Origin: an uncultured Alphaproteobacteria bacterium
GTDB lineage: Bacteria > Pseudomonadota > Alphaproteobacteria > Rs-D84
Direction of reading: 5' to 3'
Assembly: GCA_937903135.1 (NCBI GenBank)
Contig: CALDAH010000007.1
Location: 1 to 16,689 of the forward strand
Length of the DNA stretch: 16,689 bases
The translations under genes were made by a program, and so were the position numbers. This document shows positions 14,601 through 16,689 of this stretch, one piece after another (the stretch's first letter is position 1; each line of letters begins with the position of its first letter). The notes beneath the pieces were generated by a model, which did not search any database, had not been told where the DNA came from, and saw only the letters and a list, made by a program, of their open reading frames with translations.

Positions 14601-15789
14601 TTTTTAAAGTATTTGCATAATCCCCCGCCAACAGACGTGCGAAAACAAACGGTTTAAACAGCTCTAATGCCATTGTTTTTGGCAGCCCGACCTGATGCAA
14701 TTTCAGTGTCGGCCCCGATACAATTACACTACGCCCGGAATAATCAACACGTTTACCAAGCATGTTCATACGGAAACGTCCCGATTTACCACGCAGTGAA
14801 TCCGACAAAGACTTCAGCGGGCGACGATTTTGTGAAACCATCGGGCGCGCTTTGTGACCGTTATCAAATAACGAATCTACGGCTTCTTGCAGCATGCGTT
14901 TTTCATTACGGACGATAATATCCGGGGCATGCATTTCCATAAATCTTTTTAAACGGTTATTACGGATAATAACGCGACGATATAAATCATTTAAATCCGA
15001 CGCGGCAACGTGTCCGGCATCCAATGTAACCAACGGGCGCATATCTGGCGGGATAACCGGTAAAATATCCGGCAACATCCACGCAGGATCAGTTTTAGAA
15101 TCCAAGAATGCCTCAACCAGCTTTAATTGCTTAATCAACGCTTTGCGTTTTGCCTCGGATTTAGTATCGGCCAGCTCTGCCCGCAGACGTGTGCGTTCAT
15201 CGCCCATATCCAGATTAGAGATTATGCTACGAACCCCTTCGGCCCCGATACCTACGCGGAATGCGTCTGCGCCGAATTCTTCAACGGCGCTTTGGTATTC
15301 GTCTTCGCTAATAACATCGTATTGTTTTAAGCTGGTCAGCCCCGGTTCAATAACAATATACGCATCGTATGATATAACCTGTTCCAGTTTTTTCTGGGGC
15401 AGATTATTTAACAGTGTTGCAATCTTACCTTCGCGCAGAAACCATGTATGGGCAACCGGCATGGCCAGTTTAATGTGTCCCATACGTTCGCGACGAACGC
15501 CGGATGGTCCAACCTCTACGCCGCAGCGTTCACAAACAACACCACGGAATTTAATTCTTTTATATTTTCCACACGCGCATTCATAATCTTTTACCGGACC
15601 GAAAATCTGCTGACAGAACAACCCTTCCGCTTCTGGTTTTAATGAATGATAGTTAATAGTTTCGGGCTTTTTAACCTCGCCATGTGACCACGATAGAATT
15701 TCTTCTGGTGATGCAATGGTAATACGCAGTGCGTCAAACTGTTCTTTTGTTTCAATTTGTCCGAATATCTTCTGCAACATATTGGTCAT
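11680..15789 (-). CDS. rpoC: DNA-directed RNA polymerase subunit beta'
   Basis: 1369 aa, slightly shorter than E. coli RpoC (1407). The catalytic NADFDGDQM motif is at 459-467, with the magnesium-binding triad D461, D463 and D465. The N-terminal zinc site is C71, C73, C86, C89 (CACGKYKRI ... CERC). The second zinc site includes the cluster around C868/C869, C874 and C877 (LTCCSDGLCAKCYG), with one residue fewer between the first and later cysteines than in E. coli unless C868/C869 shift. The bridge helix/trigger loop region and GQSIGEPGTQLTLRTFHIGG are intact. ATG 15789 follows AAAAGGAG at about 8 nt. It follows rpoB in one operon. The usual str-operon genes (rpsL, rpsG, fusA, tuf) do not follow. 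Confidence 0.98.
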   Translation of the reverse strand: MTNMLQKIFGQIETKEQFDALRITIASPEEILSWSHGEVKKPETINYHSLKPEAEGLFCQQIFGPVKDYECACGKYKRIKFRGVVCERCGVEVGPSGVRRERMGHIKLAMPVAHTWFLREGKIATLLNNLPQKKLEQVISYDAYIVIEPGLTSLKQYDVISEDEYQSAVEEFGADAFRVGIGAEGVRSIISNLDMGDERTRLRAELADTKSEAKRKALIKQLKLVEAFLDSKTDPAWMLPDILPVIPPDMRPLVTLDAGHVAASDLNDLYRRVIIRNNRLKRFMEMHAPDIIVRNEKRMLQEAVDSLFDNGHKARPMVSQNRRPLKSLSDSLRGKSGRFRMNMLGKRVDYSGRSVIVSGPTLKLHQVGLPKTMALELFKPFVFARLLAGDYANTLKTARKMVENGEDIVWEILEKVIHEHPVLLNRAPSLHRLSMLAFEPVLIEGKAIRLHPLVCKGFNADFDGDQMSVHVPISLEAQLEARTLMLSSNNVLSPANGEPMIVPSQDMVLGVYYISLINGEHTEKSPRFANMDEVQLALENNTITLHSPIVARINGKTYKTTAGRMILGELLPKCDNMPFDLVNKVMPVNEIKALLATTYERCGDKETILLADALKNTGFEQAARSGISIGFDDIVIPEEKKEMIAETEKAAEEIEQQYQNGLLSGGERHNKLIDLWQKTTDKLADLAYSALGKTEGDNWNSVLMMALSGARGSKRQIQQLSGMRGMMSKPDGSIIEVPIISSFKEGLTMSEYFTSTHGARKGMSDTALKTAEAGYLTRRLVELAQNTVITENDCGTTEYITAKPVYQGSTLSVALGDVVLGRTAAHDIIHPISKEVIVPAGELITKAAAKKITESGLPSVDVRSVLTCCSDGLCAKCYGMDLSRNALVHVGEAVGVVAGQSIGEPGTQLTLRTFHIGGIAAGGAESHFVEVPVAGKVKLSGVNTIKNSAGRVVVLSRNGELSIVDEKGEKLFTTNLPYASMLIVNDGDTVEKGAKVVEWDPYSNTIIAEKDGIVQFNDLVENVSYQEEVDSMTGIVSRKVINWKTNTKKALKPAVTLVDEKGNVISLGGKKIAEYLLPIYSVLNVSNGATVAAGDILARIPVQTKRTSDITGGLPRVNELLEVRRPANPALLAEIDGTVELEDAKSKIIIRIEPDDGTAPVEYAVPKGTNLLVRSGDTVKKAEKLVDGEPVPQDILRILGQKALTTFMVEQIQQVYRLQGAIINDKHLEIVIREMTRRVEISNPGDTGFLMGQVVDRVDFEEENARVAHDGGRVAEASQVLVGLTRASLTSRSFISNASFQQTTKVLVDAAISGATDKLQGVNENLIVGRLIPLGTGSYVRRVREIAKAEEKAEKLARDGNVQQQLLDI

Positions 15790-15823
15790 ATATTTTGCTC
15801 CTTTTAAGTCGCTAAAAGTGCCA

Positions 15824-15870
15824 TGTAGCAGCGTGCCGGGTAAAATCCCGGCAGTGCCACCGCTGCCACA
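15824..15870 (-). other. Long hairpin in the rpoB-rpoC intergenic space
   Basis: On the minus strand TGTGGCAGCG, immediately after the rpoB stop codon, pairs with CGCTGCTACA (one G-U wobble). Inside it TGCCGGG and CCCGGCA form a perfect 7-bp stem with an ATTTTA loop; a 7-nt bulge separates the two helices on one side only. No T run follows and the rpoC ribosome binding site is downstream. It may be an RNase III processing or mRNA stabilising site within the operon. Confidence 0.6.
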
Positions 15871-16689
15871 TTAATCCATTTTCTTAGGTGTCATTGCCAA
15901 ACCTAAACCGCGCAATTCACGTACGAATACGTTAAATGCCTCAGGTGTACCGGTCTGAATATCATTGCTGCCGGAAATGATGGATTCATACATCTTTGTT
16001 CGGCCAACAATATCATCCGATTTTACCGTTAACATTTCACGCAGCAGGTGGGCTGCCCCGTGTGCTTCCAGTGCCCAAACTTCCATTTCACCTAAGCGTT
16101 GACCACCCATATGGGCCTTACCGGATAACGGCTGCTGGGTTACCAGAGAATAGTTACCGATTGAACGCGCGTGAATCTTTTCATCAACAAAGTGATGCAG
16201 TTTCAGCATGTACATAACACCAACGGTTACCGGACGTGCAAATTTTTCACCCGTCATACCGTCATAAAGGTCGAACTGACCCGTTTCCGGTAATTTCGCC
16301 AATTTCAACATACGGCGAATATCCTCGGGCGTTGCCCCGTCAAATGTTGGGGTTGCCATCGGGACACCGTCGCGTAATAGCGCGGCCTCGGCACGAACAT
16401 CTGTATCGGTCATTTTTTCCAGTTTTTCAGCAACATCTTTGCCGTAAACCTTGCCCATGACTGTACGCAGGTCATCCGTTACAGCACGTTTTTGCTTAAC
16501 CTCTTCCAGGACTGCGCCGATCTGTGCACCCAATGTGCGCGCCGCCATACCCAGGTGGGTTTCCAAAATCTGACCGATATTCATACGTGACGGCACACCC
16601 AACGGATTTAATACTAAATCAACCGGTGTTCCATCGGCCAAGTGCGGCATATCTTCAACCGGGACAACCTTGGATACAATACCCTTGTT
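15871..16689 (-). CDS. rpoB: DNA-directed RNA polymerase subunit beta, C-terminal part
   Basis: The last 272 residues of RpoB are visible; the gene continues beyond the right edge. The visible part opens NKGIVSKVVPVEDMPHLADG, the conserved block close to the active site. It continues with LNPLGVPSRMNIGQILETHLG, the MTGEKF and KLHHFVDEKIHARS segments, and KAHMGGQRLGEMEVWALEAHGAA, which is the family's most conserved C-terminal block. It ends PKKMD. The ATG at 16650 is internal. It is read in the same direction as rpoC with an 81-bp gap that holds a hairpin. Confidence 0.98.
   Translation of the reverse strand, partial: NKGIVSKVVPVEDMPHLADGTPVDLVLNPLGVPSRMNIGQILETHLGMAARTLGAQIGAVLEEVKQKRAVTDDLRTVMGKVYGKDVAEKLEKMTDTDVRAEAALLRDGVPMATPTFDGATPEDIRRMLKLAKLPETGQFDLYDGMTGEKFARPVTVGVMYMLKLHHFVDEKIHARSIGNYSLVTQQPLSGKAHMGGQRLGEMEVWALEAHGAAHLLREMLTVKSDDIVGRTKMYESIISGSNDIQTGTPEAFNVFVRELRGLGLAMTPKKMD

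Overview
The window looks like chromosomal DNA from a Gram-negative bacterium, most likely an alphaproteobacterium. This is inferred from the short HTH protein, which resembles the DNA-binding half of alphaproteobacterial S24-type regulators, from the rpmF-plsX pairing, and from an outer-membrane Slam system. Base composition is mixed: most genes are of moderate GC with many AT-rich codons, but two gene-free stretches (about 7046-7690 and 9113-9490) are strongly GC-rich. I cannot name the species.

Layout. At the left end is the 3' part of a gene for a TbpB-like beta-barrel surface protein (3-767). A Slam-type outer-membrane exporter (770-2098) follows within 2 nt, so the pair reads as a cargo/transporter operon. 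Convergent to it is a lipoprotein of the phospholipase D/cardiolipin synthase (ClsC-like) family (2102-3688). A divergent promoter region leads into galE (3857-4876). Next comes a large exported protein with a Thr/Ala/Arg-rich N-terminal part and a Cys-rich C-terminal part carrying six CX6C motifs (4963-7011). It ends in a strong terminator.

The middle (7046-9515) is unusual. mraZ (7852-8301, minus) stands alone, without rsmH or other dcw genes. It diverges from an unrecognised 112-aa protein (8684-9022, plus) that has a strong promoter, a ~170-nt leader and an excellent Shine-Dalgarno. Each of these two genes is followed, in its own direction of transcription, by a hairpin terminator, then a G-rich gene-free stretch, then a second terminator. 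The two stretches share a ~45-bp repeated element (three copies) with an invariant 11-nt core.

The right part is one minus-strand block: rpoB (3' part), rpoC, a small HAD-type phosphatase, rpmF, plsX and a short HTH regulator. Intergenic hairpins lie between rpoB and rpoC, between rpoC and the HAD gene, and between rpmF and plsX (the last is terminator-like). The HTH gene has a perfect 10-bp inverted repeat flanking its ribosome binding site and start codon, which suggests autoregulation. The core genes are present, but their usual partners are not next to them: no str operon after rpoC, no fabH/ihfA after plsX, no rsmH after mraZ.

The best candidates for something undescribed are the Slam/cargo pair, the three-copy hairpin element in the mirror-image G-rich regions, the CX6C-repeat exported protein, and the peptidase-less HTH regulator with its dyad operator.
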